A DNA stretch of 64,000 nt from Vogesella sp. XCS3. GTDB taxonomy: Bacteria > Pseudomonadota > Gammaproteobacteria > Burkholderiales > Chromobacteriaceae. The DNA is taken from positions 805,501 through 869,500 of the forward strand of contig NZ_CP085530.1 in assembly GCF_020616155.1 (NCBI RefSeq). The letters are read 5' to 3'. Made by a program: the position numbers and the translations under genes. The notes below the pieces were generated by a model. The model was not told the origin of the DNA. It did not search any database and saw nothing but the letters and a program-made list of their open reading frames with translations. Shown piece after piece: positions 44,128-52,831 of this stretch. Within the stretch, counting starts at the first letter, position 1; every line of letters starts with the position of its first letter.

Positions 44128-45465
44128 TCAGACGTGCAGCTGCAGGTGCTCGCGCTCCCAGGCGGTAATGGCGCGGTTGAAGGTTTCAAACTCCTTCTCT
44201 TTCACCGCACAGAACGCCTGCACGAACTCTTCGCCCAGGATGTCGGCCAGCTCGGGGCAGGCCTGCATCAGCTCGACCGCGTCCTCCAGGCTGCGTGGCA
44301 GCTCGTAGTCCATGTCGTAGGCGCTGTCGTCCATCGGCGCTGACGGCTCAAGCGCCTGCACCATGCCCAGGTAACCACAGGCCAGCGTGGCGGCCATCGC
44401 CAGGTAGGGGTTCACATCCACGCCGGGCACTCGGTTTTCCAGCCGGCGTGCTGCCGGGCCGGACGGTGGGATGCGGATGCCGCAGGTGCGGTTGTCGTAG
44501 CCCCAGCGCACGTTGATCGGCGCGGCCGTGTGGCGGCTCAGGCGGCGGTAGCTGTTCACGTAAGGCGCGAACATCGGCATGGCTTGCGGCAGGTAGCGCT
44601 GCATGCCGCCAATGTGGTGGAAGAACAGCGGGCTGGGGCTGCCATCGGGTAGCGAGAAAATGTTGTCGCCGGTATCGGTGCTGACGATGCTCTGGTGGAT
44701 GTGCATGGCGCTGCCCGGCTCGCCTTCCATCGGTTTGGCCATGAAGGTGGCGAAGATATTGTGACGGTAGGCGGTTTCACGCACCGCACGCTTGAACAGG
44801 AATACCTGATCGGCCAGCGACATGGCGTCCCCGTGGCTGAAGTTGATTTCCATCTGCGCGGCGCCTACTTCGTGGATCAGTGTCTCCACGTTCAGCTCGG
44901 CGGCCTGGCAAAAGGTGGACAGCTCCTGAAAGAAGGGGTCAAAGTCGTTGACCGCATCGATGGAAAACGACTGGCGGCCCACCTCGGAACGGCCAGCCCG
45001 GCCGGACGGCGGCCGCAGTGGCTCGTGCGGGTTGTTGTTCTGGCGGATCAGGTAGAACTCCATCTCCGGCGCTACCACCGGGCGCCAGCCCTTGTCTTCG
45101 TACAGCTTCAGCACCTTGCGCAGCACGGCCCGCGGCGAGATGCCTACCGGTTTGCCGTCGAAATCCTCGCAATCGTGGATCACCACCGCCACCGGCTCGA
45201 TGGCCCATGGCACCAGACGGATGGTGGCCGGGTCCGGCCGGCACACCATATCGGGGTCGTTGGCGCCGGCAAAGCGCTCGAACTCGGCAAACTCGCCGTT
45301 GACGGTAATAGTGAGCACTGCCTTGGACATCTTCATGCTGTCCTCGGCCAGAAACAGGTTCTTGGGTACGATCTTGCCGCGTGCGACGCCGGTCATGTCC
45401 GGTATCACGCACTCGATCTCGTGTATCTGGTGCTGGCGTATAAATGCGGCCAGTGTGTCGTTCAT
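44128..45465 (-). CDS. Glutamine-synthetase-family ligase (gamma-glutamylpolyamine synthetase-like)
   Basis: The ATG at 45465 (AGAGGAG upstream) gives 445 residues; the frame to 45582 passes through the operator region and is rejected. The GS fold shows EMEFYLI (metal Glu), GAAQMEINFSHGDAM, MAKPMEGEPGSAMHIHQSI (ATP-site His) and NRTCGIRIPPSGP. The short N-terminal domain and these motifs fit PuuA/SpuB/SpuI-type gamma-glutamyl-polyamine or ethanolamine synthetases rather than GlnA. It is the first gene of the pair with the aminotransferase and is controlled by a divergent GntR regulator. Confidence 0.85.
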   Translation of the reverse strand: MNDTLAAFIRQHQIHEIECVIPDMTGVARGKIVPKNLFLAEDSMKMSKAVLTITVNGEFAEFERFAGANDPDMVCRPDPATIRLVPWAIEPVAVVIHDCEDFDGKPVGISPRAVLRKVLKLYEDKGWRPVVAPEMEFYLIRQNNNPHEPLRPPSGRAGRSEVGRQSFSIDAVNDFDPFFQELSTFCQAAELNVETLIHEVGAAQMEINFSHGDAMSLADQVFLFKRAVRETAYRHNIFATFMAKPMEGEPGSAMHIHQSIVSTDTGDNIFSLPDGSPSPLFFHHIGGMQRYLPQAMPMFAPYVNSYRRLSRHTAAPINVRWGYDNRTCGIRIPPSGPAARRLENRVPGVDVNPYLAMAATLACGYLGMVQALEPSAPMDDSAYDMDYELPRSLEDAVELMQACPELADILGEEFVQAFCAVKEKEFETFNRAITAWEREHLQLHV

Positions 45466-45567
45466 GCTTGCTCTCCTCTGGTAAGCCCTTTGCTTCCCGT
45501 CCTTGCCCAGCGATGCATCCCTTGCCAAACAGAAAACCGCAGCAAATGCAGGCCTGATGGCTGGCAA

Positions 45568-45595
45568 TGTATATTTGATCAAATGTCGCAGTCAA
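45568..45595 (-). promoter_or_regulatory. Promoter of the glutamine-synthetase-like gene
   Basis: On the minus strand, -35 TTGACT (45590-45595), a 16-base spacer and -10 TATACA (45568-45573) are seen. One operator palindrome fills the spacer and the other lies just upstream of the -35. Confidence 0.6.
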
Positions 45596-45608
45596 CATTT
45601 GATCAAAT
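45573..45608. promoter_or_regulatory. Twin perfect palindromes, likely GntR operators
   Basis: ATTTGATCAAAT occurs at 45573-45584 and again at 45597-45608, with centres 24 bp apart. Perfect 12-bp dyads spaced by just over two helical turns lie between the divergent amine-catabolism operon and its GntR-type regulator gene. The overlap with the promoter predicts repression. Confidence 0.75.
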
Positions 45609-45721
45609 CTTTGCGGCGCAGCCTGTGGCGTTTCTGCTATGCTGACGAGCGCCACCTACCCTTGAACCTGTAAAGCTCGCCCCACCGCATGCGCCGGCTA
45701 CCGCTGCGGGCATCACACACC

Positions 45722-46375
45722 ATGAAGACTGCCAACGCCTCTACCCTGCAAGACGAAACCTATGACACGCTGCGCCACTGGCTGATGCTGGGCCGCTGGC
45801 TACCTGGCGAGCGCCTGAAGATCAAGCATCTGGCCGACGAGATGGGCGTGAGCCAGATGCCGGTACGCGCCGCATTGCAAAGGTTGGCCGCAGAAAAAGC
45901 GCTGGTGAACATCCCCAACTGTGGCGTAGCTGTACCGCAGCTGACGGTGAGCCAGTTTGACGACATCCTGCTGAACCGCATCCTGCTGGAAGGCCAGGCC
46001 GCCTGGCTGGGCGCCAGCCGGCTGGACGATAGCGGCCGCACCGCGCTGGCAACACTCTGCCACGCCATGGACGCGGCAATCGCGGCAGACGACGTCAAAG
46101 CCTATCTGGACGCTAACGAACAGTTCCACTTGCTGCTCTACCAGGCCAGTGGCTCGCCAGTACTGCTGTCACTCATTGAAACCGTATGGCTGTACGTGGG
46201 CCCTATTTCCAACCAGCTACACCAGGACCTGGCGGTGTGGAAAACCATGAACGACGCGCATAGCGCCTTGTTGCAAGCGCTATTGGCCAAGGATGCCAAT
46301 GGAGTGCGCGCCGCTATCGAGCAGGATTTGCGTACCGCCGGCAGCTACTTGCGCAGCTTATGCAAACCAGGTTAA
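45722..46375 (+). CDS. GntR-family (FadR/FCD-type) transcriptional regulator
   Basis: From the ATG at 45722 the protein has 217 residues; an in-frame ATG at 45689 is an alternative, and neither has a strong ribosome-binding site. The N-terminal winged HTH (YDTLRHWLMLGRWLPGERLKIKHLADEMGVSQMPVRAALQRLAAEKAL) is followed by an all-helical FCD domain with DANEQFHLLLYQASGSP and a metal/ligand His-type site (NDAHSALLQALLAKD). It is divergent from the glutamine-synthetase-like gene and very probably binds the paired palindromes there. Confidence 0.9.
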   Translation: MKTANASTLQDETYDTLRHWLMLGRWLPGERLKIKHLADEMGVSQMPVRAALQRLAAEKALVNIPNCGVAVPQLTVSQFDDILLNRILLEGQAAWLGASRLDDSGRTALATLCHAMDAAIAADDVKAYLDANEQFHLLLYQASGSPVLLSLIETVWLYVGPISNQLHQDLAVWKTMNDAHSALLQALLAKDANGVRAAIEQDLRTAGSYLRSLCKPG

Positions 46376-46443
46376 ACAGCACAGTCGACGACACCGTAAG
46401 CATTGCTTATCATTAAGGCTTCCAGCTTCAAGCAGAGCAGCCA

Positions 46444-47598
46444 ATGCAACTGCATCTAGGCACGCTGTACGTCGTGCAACTCACCACGTTTACCCTGCTT
46501 ACCCTGGCGGTGCTGCTGATGGGCTTGCGCTACCCGCAAGAGCAGGCACTGCGGCACTGGGGCGTAGGCGGCATTTTGGCCAGCGTCAGCATGCTGCTTA
46601 TCGCCCTGCGCCCGGCCATTCCGCTGTGGCTATCCGTCGAGGTAGCCAATATCGTACTCTTTGTTGCCCTGTCGCTTACCTGGAGTGGTGCGCTAGCGCT
46701 GGAACAACGGCCGGTACGCTGGCGCCTGCAGTTTTCCCTGGTGTTGCTGGCCAGCGCCCTGCTGTTGGCCATATCCAATGCTCCGGCCTATTTTGAGCAA
46801 CGCGCAGCGCTATACAGCACCTGCTATATGATGTTCAACCTGCTGACATTAAAAGTATTTGTCAGCAGCCCGCACCGCCAGCGCCTGGGCTACCGGCTGA
46901 TTACCACTCTGGTGTTGCTGCTGATGCTGGCCCAGATGGGGCGCGTTACGCTGGCCATGCACTACAGCCAGGGCGAGTTGGCCAGCTCGCCGCATTTTGC
47001 GATCGCAAACTACGTCCTTATCCTGCTGGAGTTTGCCAAGATCCTGGCGTTTATTTTTGTCTGCTTTGAAGCGCTGGAAATCCGCCTGTACAAGCTCGCC
47101 ATGCACGACCCGCTCACCGGCCTGTACAACCGCCGGGCGTTTCACGACCAGGCCCAGCAGCGCCTTGCCGAGCACGCGGGGCAGCCCGTGGCCTTGCTGG
47201 TACTGGACCTGGATTTCTTCAAGCAGGTAAACGACAGACACGGCCATCAGGCCGGCGACGACGTACTGGCGCACCTGGCACGCCTGCTACGCGCGCAGCT
47301 GGCCCCGTTTGATGCGCTGTATGGCCGTAGCGGCGGCGAGGAGTTTGTCATCATGCTGTCCGGCAATGCGGCCAACCTGGCGCCGCTGATCGCCGAGAAC
47401 ATCCGAGCAGCGCTGGCGGCACACGCGATCCAGACCAGCGACGCCCAGGCCATACAGCAAACCACCAGCATAGGTATCGCCGGTGGCATGGCAGGCCAGC
47501 ACAGCTTGCGCCAGCTCATCATGGAAGCCGACATGGCGCTGTACCAGGCCAAGCAGCAAGGCCGCAACTGTGTACGCAGCGCCATGAACACCCTATAA
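46444..47598 (+). CDS. Membrane-bound diguanylate cyclase (GGDEF)
   Basis: The 384-residue protein has about six to seven hydrophobic helices in the first 205 residues forming a sensor-like membrane domain, then a GGDEF domain: DPLTGLYNRRAFHD, LLVLDLDFFKQVNDRHGHQAGDDVL and the active-site SGGEEF near 297-302. It should make cyclic di-GMP. An RxxD inhibitory site is not evident before the active site. The neighbouring flagellin gene makes a motility link plausible but is not proof. Confidence 0.93.
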   Translation: MQLHLGTLYVVQLTTFTLLTLAVLLMGLRYPQEQALRHWGVGGILASVSMLLIALRPAIPLWLSVEVANIVLFVALSLTWSGALALEQRPVRWRLQFSLVLLASALLLAISNAPAYFEQRAALYSTCYMMFNLLTLKVFVSSPHRQRLGYRLITTLVLLLMLAQMGRVTLAMHYSQGELASSPHFAIANYVLILLEFAKILAFIFVCFEALEIRLYKLAMHDPLTGLYNRRAFHDQAQQRLAEHAGQPVALLVLDLDFFKQVNDRHGHQAGDDVLAHLARLLRAQLAPFDALYGRSGGEEFVIMLSGNAANLAPLIAENIRAALAAHAIQTSDAQAIQQTTSIGIAGGMAGQHSLRQLIMEADMALYQAKQQGRNCVRSAMNTL

Positions 47599-47610
47599 GC
47601 CAGACGTGAA

Positions 47611-47644
47611 AAAGCCCCTTGGTGTGAACAAGGGGCTTTTTTTT
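47611..47644. terminator. Terminator between diguanylate cyclase and flagellin genes
   Basis: The stem AAAGCCCCTTG-GTGTGAA-CAAGGGGCTTT is followed by a run of eight Ts. It serves the + strand gene and, less strongly, the convergent flagellin gene. Confidence 0.92.
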
Positions 47645-47654
47645 GCCGTTGCTG

Positions 47655-48497
47655 CTAGCGCAGCAAACTCATCGCGAACTGCGGTGTCAGGTTTGCCTGC
47701 GCCTGTACAGCCTGGCTGCTATTACTCAGAATCTGCTGCCGCGCCAGTTCGCTGCTGGCGGCAGCGTAATCGGCATCCTGTATGCGGCTACGCGCCGCTT
47801 CGGTATTGATTGACGAGGTGGTCAGGTTCTCGATGGCGGTGCCAAAACGGTTAGCCGCTGCCCCCAGGTCTGCACGATAGCTGCCCAGCTGCTTGAGATC
47901 AGACTGGATTTGCGACAGCGCTGCCCCCGGATTGGACAGATCGATAGTGCCGGTAGCAGAGCCATTGCTGTTGTAACCATTGAGCTTGCTGGCGCCGCTG
48001 GTCAGATCCGCTGCAGTAACACTAAGCTGCTCGCTGGACGCACCCTGCCCGCCCACCTGAAAGGTTGAAGTGCTCCCGCCGTTGAACAGCGGCTGCCCGT
48101 TAAAGGTGGTGCTGTCGATAATCTGTGAATTCGCCTGGGTGAGCTGATCGGCCTCTTTTTGCAAAGCCGCGCGGTTCTCGGCGCTCAGGGTACCGTTGCC
48201 CGCTTGCACAGCCAGCTCTTCCAGGCGCTGGCTGTTCTGGGTAATCTGCGACAAAGCACCATCAGCAGTCTGCGTCAGCGACACGCCATCATAGGCATTA
48301 CGAATGCCTTGGGTATCCCCCAGCTGCAGGCTACGCAGCCCTTCCGCTACCGCCAAGCCGGCGGCATTGTCCGCCGCGCTATTGATGCTCTTGCCGGATG
48401 CCAGCTGGGCCAGCACCTTTTGCTTGGCTTGCTCTGTCTGGCGTAGCTGCGCCTGATTGTTCAGCGCACTGATATTGGTATTGATGCTAAGAGCCAT
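47655..48497 (-). CDS. Flagellin, short form, orphan locus
   Basis: The 280-residue protein has a conserved N-terminal D0/D1 (MALSINTNISALNNQAQLRQTEQAKQKVLAQLASGKSINSAADNAAGLAVAE) and C-terminal D1/D0 (SINTEAARSRIQDADYAAASSELARQQILSNSSQAVQAQAN...SLLR). The central variable part is reduced to about 80 residues. No flagellar chaperone, cap or hook genes are near, so this is an isolated flagellin gene. In the classical D0 motif the usual arginine in the RINSA stretch is replaced (KSINSA), a common variant in extra flagellins. Confidence 0.93.
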   Translation of the reverse strand: MALSINTNISALNNQAQLRQTEQAKQKVLAQLASGKSINSAADNAAGLAVAEGLRSLQLGDTQGIRNAYDGVSLTQTADGALSQITQNSQRLEELAVQAGNGTLSAENRAALQKEADQLTQANSQIIDSTTFNGQPLFNGGSTSTFQVGGQGASSEQLSVTAADLTSGASKLNGYNSNGSATGTIDLSNPGAALSQIQSDLKQLGSYRADLGAAANRFGTAIENLTTSSINTEAARSRIQDADYAAASSELARQQILSNSSQAVQAQANLTPQFAMSLLR

Positions 48498-48679
48498 GAT
48501 GACGCACCTCGGCTATTGATAATCCATTCTAGCAGCTCAACCGCCGCATTCAATAGCAAACCTCTGTTGCAAAACGTTTTTTTCTGCCGCACGCAAGCAA
48601 AACCACAGCGATCGAGCTTGCCATCGATAAAAGACAAGGCTTATAAATGGCATTGTGCACTGCACAAAAGGAGATCGCC

Positions 48680-49078
48680 ATGCGCCCTGCCACCCTCCCG
48701 CCAGACACCACCCTGACCGCCTTGCGTACCGCCTGGCGCAGCCACCAGCAACTCCTGGCAGCCTTGCTGCTGGCACAAACCCGCCTGGGCAGCCACTGGC
48801 TGAAAGAAGACCGCCACCAGCCCGAGCACTACCGCCGCCTGCTGCTACGCCTGATTGCCGATCAAGCCGCGCTAGGCTACGACAGCGTGGCATTACAGCG
48901 GGAATACGATGAGGCATACCGCCACTGGGCCCAGGCCTGTGGCGTGCCGCTGCCCGGGCCGCTGTGGCAATGGCACAGCGCGCAACTACAGCGCCGGCAG
49001 CGCATCCTGCTCACCCTTACCCGCGCCACGCTGCAGCAATGCCAGCTACGCCTGGCCAGCGAGCCGCAAGCGGCCTGA
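48680..49078 (+). CDS. Small helical protein of unknown function
   Basis: The ATG at 48680 has GGAG 6 bases upstream and is preferred to an in-frame ATG at 48647. The 132-residue protein is predicted all-helical and rich in Leu, Arg, Gln and His, with no signal peptide or membrane segment (LTALRTAWRSHQQLLAALLLAQTRLGSHW). I do not recognise the family. It is divergent from the flagellin gene and followed by a strong terminator. Confidence 0.6.
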   Translation: MRPATLPPDTTLTALRTAWRSHQQLLAALLLAQTRLGSHWLKEDRHQPEHYRRLLLRLIADQAALGYDSVALQREYDEAYRHWAQACGVPLPGPLWQWHSAQLQRRQRILLTLTRATLQQCQLRLASEPQAA

Positions 49079-49085
49079 CCCAAAA

Positions 49086-49119
49086 AAAGCACCGTACCCT
49101 CATCGAGTACGGTGCTTTT
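49086..49119 (+). terminator. Terminator after the 132-residue protein gene
   Basis: A 12-bp stem AAAGCACCGTAC / GTACGGTGCTTT has a 9-base loop, preceded by an A-run and followed by T. It is usable on both strands between convergent genes. Confidence 0.9.
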
Positions 49120-49137
49120 GCCCGGCTGCGGCTAACC

Positions 49138-49746
49138 TTACCAGCAGCGTTTGATCAGGTTGCCCAGCTGAATCAGGCGGCCGTGGAAAAAGTGGCCGGC
49201 AGCCGGCAGCACCACCACCGGTAGCTGTTGCGGGCGCGCCCAGTCCATGACCGCGGCGAGTGGAATAACCTCGTCCTCTTCACCGTGAATCACCAGCGTA
49301 TCGGCAGGCACATCCGGCGTAGCGATCTCGTATTTGCCTACGGCCACGCCCAGCAGCAATAGTTTGTCCGCCTCGATGCGTGCTCGCGTGCGGGCGGCCA
49401 CAAAGCCGCCGAAAGAGAAACCGGCCAGCGCCAATGGCAGCTGGCCCAGCTCGGCGCGGGCATGCGCCACCACGGCCAGTACGTCGTCTACCTCGCCCAT
49501 GCCGTAATCGTGCGTGCCTTCGCTTTCCCCAACGCCACGCAGATTGGGCAGGTAGCAGGCATAACCCAGCTGCGACAGCGATTTGGCGGCGGTCTGGACG
49601 ACCTTATTGGTATTGGTACCGCCCTGGGTAGGGTTGGGGTGACAGATCACCGCAATACCGGTGGTATCGCCCACAGCAGGGATAAAGATGGTTTCCAGCT
49701 TGCCTGCCGGGCCGGCGATATCGAGTTTGTGCAGCTGCTTGAGCAT
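49138..49746 (-). CDS. Alpha/beta hydrolase
   Basis: The 202-residue protein carries CHPNPTQGGTNTNKVV (oxyanion region), the nucleophile elbow GFSFGG at 109-114 with Ser111, the acid in IHGEEDEVIP and the base in AGHFFHG. It is the short-form esterase/dienelactone-hydrolase-like group often annotated as an alpha/beta superfamily hydrolase. Its start overlaps by one base the end of the ferredoxin-like gene upstream, so they are cotranscribed. The substrate is unknown. Confidence 0.88.
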   Translation of the reverse strand: MLKQLHKLDIAGPAGKLETIFIPAVGDTTGIAVICHPNPTQGGTNTNKVVQTAAKSLSQLGYACYLPNLRGVGESEGTHDYGMGEVDDVLAVVAHARAELGQLPLALAGFSFGGFVAARTRARIEADKLLLLGVAVGKYEIATPDVPADTLVIHGEEDEVIPLAAVMDWARPQQLPVVVLPAAGHFFHGRLIQLGNLIKRCW

Positions 49747-50054
49747 CAGACTTTCAGCCTTTCCACGATGCGGCCATTCACCATGTGCTCTTCCACGATT
49801 TCATCGATGTCTTCTTTGTCGATGAAGGTGTACCAGGTCTCTTGCGGGTAAACCACCATTACCGGGCCTTCGTCGCAACGGCCCAGACAACCGGCCTTGT
49901 TGACACGAATCTGGCCATTGCCCGCCAGACCGCGCGCCTTGATCTGGTCTTTCATATAGCCCAGCAGCTCGCTGGCGCCGTGGTTGTTACAGCACATTTC
50001 GCCTTCGGCGCGCTGGTTGCAGCAGATGAAAACGTGTTTGTCGAAGTAGCTCAT
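49746..50054 (-). CDS. (2Fe-2S) thioredoxin-like ferredoxin
   Basis: The 102-residue protein has Cys at 11/12 (FICCNQR), 21/22 (EMCCNNHG), 56 and 60 (GCLGRC). These match the thioredoxin-fold 2Fe-2S ferredoxins whose ligands come from CxxxxxxxxxC plus CxxxC. It should be a small electron carrier. It sits between dnaB and a hydrolase gene on the same strand. Confidence 0.88.
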   Translation of the reverse strand: MSYFDKHVFICCNQRAEGEMCCNNHGASELLGYMKDQIKARGLAGNGQIRVNKAGCLGRCDEGPVMVVYPQETWYTFIDKEDIDEIVEEHMVNGRIVERLKV

Positions 50055-50103
50055 GTTCGTCTCTTACAGGTAGGCGGCCAACCTTGGCAGCTGGCACGGG
50101 GTG

Positions 50104-51510
50104 TTATTCGTCAGAATCTGCCCAGCCGGAAATACCGATAGTAGCGGCATTGTCAAACTTGGCGTACTGGCCAATAAAGGCCAGCCGTACGCGGCCGGTA
50201 GGGCCGTTACGGTGCTTACCGATAATGGCCTCGGCCTGGTTTTTCAGGTCGATTTCGTCCGGTTTGTAATACGCTTCGCGGTACATGAAGATAATCAAGT
50301 CCGCGTCCTGCTCGATGGCGCCGGATTCACGCAAGTCGGACATCATCGGGCGCTTGTCGGTACGCTGCTCCACCGCACGCGATAGCTGCGACAGCGCAAT
50401 CACCGGCACTTGCAGCTCTTTGGCCAGGCCTTTCAGGCCACGCGAGATTTCGCCCAGCTCGGCGGTACGGTTGTCATTACGGCCCGAGCCGCTCATCAGC
50501 TGCAAATAGTCGATGACGATCAGGCCCAGCTTGCCGCCGTGCTGGCGCGCCAGGCGGCGGGCACGGGCGCGCAGCTCCAGTGCAGTCAGCGCGGGTGTTT
50601 CGTCGATGTACATCGGCGCGTCGGACAGCTTGCCGATGGCGTAGGTCAGCTTTTGCCAATCTTCGTCACCCAGCTTGCCGGTACGCAGAATGTGCTGATC
50701 CAGGCGGCCTACCGAGCCCAGCATCCGCATAACCAGCTGCGCGCCACCCATTTCCATGGAAAACACCGCCACCGGCAGGCCGGTTTCGATGGCCACGTTC
50801 TCGGCGATGTTCATGGAGAAGGCCGTTTTACCCATGGACGGGCGGCCGGCCACGATGATGAGGTCGCCCGGCTGCAAGCCGGAGGTGCGCGCGTCCAGGT
50901 CGTGGAAGCCGGTAGGCACACCGGTCACTTCGTCCGGGTTGTCGCGGCTGTACAGCATGTCGATACGCTCGACCACCTCTTTCAGCAGCGCCGGCATCTC
51001 CAGAAAGCCCTGCTTGGACTTGGCAGTAGATTCGGCAATCTGGAACACCTTGCCCTCGGCCTCGTCCAGCAGCTGGGCGGCGTCGCGCCCCTGCGGGTTG
51101 TAGGCCGATTCGGCGATCTCGGTGCCCACCTGCGCCAGCGCACGCATCACCGAACGCTCGCGCACGATTTCGGCGTAGCGGCGGATGTTGGCCGCAGACG
51201 GCGTGTTTTGCGCCAGCGAGGCCAGGTAGGCCAGGCCGCCGATGCTGGCCAGCTCGGCGTTTTTATCCAGGCTTTCCGACACGGTAACCACGTCGGCCGG
51301 GCGGGCAATGTCCACCAGGCGGGCAATGTGGCGGAAGATAATGCGGTGATCGTGACGGTAGAAATCGCTATCCGTCAGCAGGTCGGCTACTTTTTCCCAG
51401 GCGCTGTTATCCAGCAGCAAGCCGCCCAGTACCGATTGCTCGGCTTCGATAGAGTGTGGTGGTGTACGAATGGCCGCCACAGAGGCGTCGTTGATATCAA
51501 AATCGCTCAT
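50104..51510 (-). CDS. dnaB: Replicative DNA helicase DnaB
   Basis: The ATG at 51510 (AGGA just upstream) gives 468 residues; a TTG seven codons earlier is less likely. The N-terminal primase-interaction domain reads RTPPHSIEAEQSVLGGLLLDNSAWEKVADLL. The RecA-like domain has Walker A GRPSMGKTAFSMNIAENVA, Walker B LIVIDYLQLMSG and the arginine-finger region near LRESGAIEQDADLI. It is the hexameric helicase of the chromosome fork. No intein is present. Confidence 0.96.
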   Translation of the reverse strand: MSDFDINDASVAAIRTPPHSIEAEQSVLGGLLLDNSAWEKVADLLTDSDFYRHDHRIIFRHIARLVDIARPADVVTVSESLDKNAELASIGGLAYLASLAQNTPSAANIRRYAEIVRERSVMRALAQVGTEIAESAYNPQGRDAAQLLDEAEGKVFQIAESTAKSKQGFLEMPALLKEVVERIDMLYSRDNPDEVTGVPTGFHDLDARTSGLQPGDLIIVAGRPSMGKTAFSMNIAENVAIETGLPVAVFSMEMGGAQLVMRMLGSVGRLDQHILRTGKLGDEDWQKLTYAIGKLSDAPMYIDETPALTALELRARARRLARQHGGKLGLIVIDYLQLMSGSGRNDNRTAELGEISRGLKGLAKELQVPVIALSQLSRAVEQRTDKRPMMSDLRESGAIEQDADLIIFMYREAYYKPDEIDLKNQAEAIIGKHRNGPTGRVRLAFIGQYAKFDNAATIGISGWADSDE

Positions 51511-51540
51511 AAATCCTGGCTTACCCGACAAGACAACAAA

Positions 51541-51558
51541 GGTTGGCCGCGGCCAACC
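51541..51558. repeat. Fused inverted pair of the dispersed 10-mer
   Basis: GGTTGGCCGCGGCCAACC is a perfect 18-bp palindrome made of two opposed copies of GCGGCCAACC sharing GC. It lies in the gap between the flavoprotein gene end and dnaB. On the minus strand a T-rich stretch follows (TTTGTTGTCTT), so it may act as a weak terminator, like paired uptake sequences in Neisseria. Confidence 0.7.
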
Positions 51559-51604
51559 CTGGGTGCAGGCGGCCTAAAGCCCCCTGCCTGATCTGGCTGT
51601 GATT

Positions 51605-52780
51605 CTAGCAGTTTTTACCTGCCACAAAGCCGGAAGACCACGCCCACTGAAAGTTATAGCCCCCCAGCCAGCCGGTGATATCGACGACTTCACCGATAAA
51701 GAACAAACCGGGTACATCGTTGGCCATCATGGTCTTGGATGACAGCGCCTTGGTTGATACGCCACCGCGGGTAACCTCGGCCTTTTTATAGCCCTGCGTG
51801 CCATTAGGCAGCACGCGCCAGTGATGTAGGGCCTCGGCCAGCTGGCGGCGCTTTTTCGGTGACAGGTCGCGGCCACGTACATTGGCCCCCTGCCCTTCCA
51901 GCCAGGCTTCGGCAAAGCGCTTGGACCAGCCTAGCTCGCCCATGGCATTGGCCAGCAGTTGGTCACTGCCGGCCCGCGCTTCCAGCCAGGCCTCGGCATC
52001 GGTATCCGGCAGCAGGTCGATAATGATTTCCTGCCCCGGCTGCCAGTAGCTGGATATCTGCAAGATGGCCGGGCCGGACAAGCCTTTATGGGTAAACAGC
52101 ACGTTCTCGCGAAAACGCACCTTGCCGATGCGCACTTCGGTGTCCAGCGACACGCCAGCTAGCGGGGCAAAACGCGCCGCGTCGTCCACGTGGAAGGTCA
52201 GCGGCACTAGCGCCGGGTCCAGCTTGGTCACCGGCAGGCCAAACTGCTCGGCCAGCTGGTAGCCAAAGGCGGTGGCGCCGATCTGCGGTATCGACAAGCC
52301 GCCCGTGGCCACGACCAGCGACTGACAGCGAAAAGTGCCGATACTGGTTGCCACAGTAAAGCCGTCGCCATCGCTGCGGCCAACCTCGCCGACCTGCACG
52401 CCCATGCGGCGGTCTACGCCAGCATCGCGGCATTCGGCGTCCAGCATGTCGATCAGCTGCTGGCTGCTGTCATCACAGAACAGCTGACCCAGCTTCTTCT
52501 CGTGGTAGGCAATACCATGGCGCTCCACCATGGCGATAAAGTGTTGCGGGGTGAATTGCGCCAATGCGGAACGGCAAAAATTGGGGTTATCTGACACATA
52601 GCAGTCATGCCGGGCATGGATATTGGTGAAGTTGCTGCGCCCGCCACCGGAAATGCGGATTTTCTCCGCCAGCTTGGTAGCGTGGTCCAGCAGCAGCACA
52701 CGGCGGCCGCGCTGGCCAGCGGTGGCCGCGCACATCATGCCGGCAGCGCCGGCACCTAACACGATTACATCGAACTGCAC
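51605..52780 (-). CDS. HI0933-like NAD(P)/FAD-dependent oxidoreductase (YhiN type)
   Basis: A GTG start at 52780 is chosen because GAGG lies 8 bases upstream and the FAD motif follows at once (VQFDVIVLGAGAAGMMCA); an in-frame extension to 52975 overlaps the sodB promoter region. The 391-residue protein has the dinucleotide motif GAGAAG, ISGGGRSNFTNIHA, VVATGGLSIPQIGATAFGY and the C-terminal GEVVDITGWLGGYNFQWAWSSG typical of this family. The biological substrate is unknown. Confidence 0.9.
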   Translation of the reverse strand: MQFDVIVLGAGAAGMMCAATAGQRGRRVLLLDHATKLAEKIRISGGGRSNFTNIHARHDCYVSDNPNFCRSALAQFTPQHFIAMVERHGIAYHEKKLGQLFCDDSSQQLIDMLDAECRDAGVDRRMGVQVGEVGRSDGDGFTVATSIGTFRCQSLVVATGGLSIPQIGATAFGYQLAEQFGLPVTKLDPALVPLTFHVDDAARFAPLAGVSLDTEVRIGKVRFRENVLFTHKGLSGPAILQISSYWQPGQEIIIDLLPDTDAEAWLEARAGSDQLLANAMGELGWSKRFAEAWLEGQGANVRGRDLSPKKRRQLAEALHHWRVLPNGTQGYKKAEVTRGGVSTKALSSKTMMANDVPGLFFIGEVVDITGWLGGYNFQWAWSSGFVAGKNC

Positions 52781-52831
52781 GTGACGAACCTCAAAAAGAA
52801 TTAGCTTATATAGTGTAGTGATTTGGTCAAC

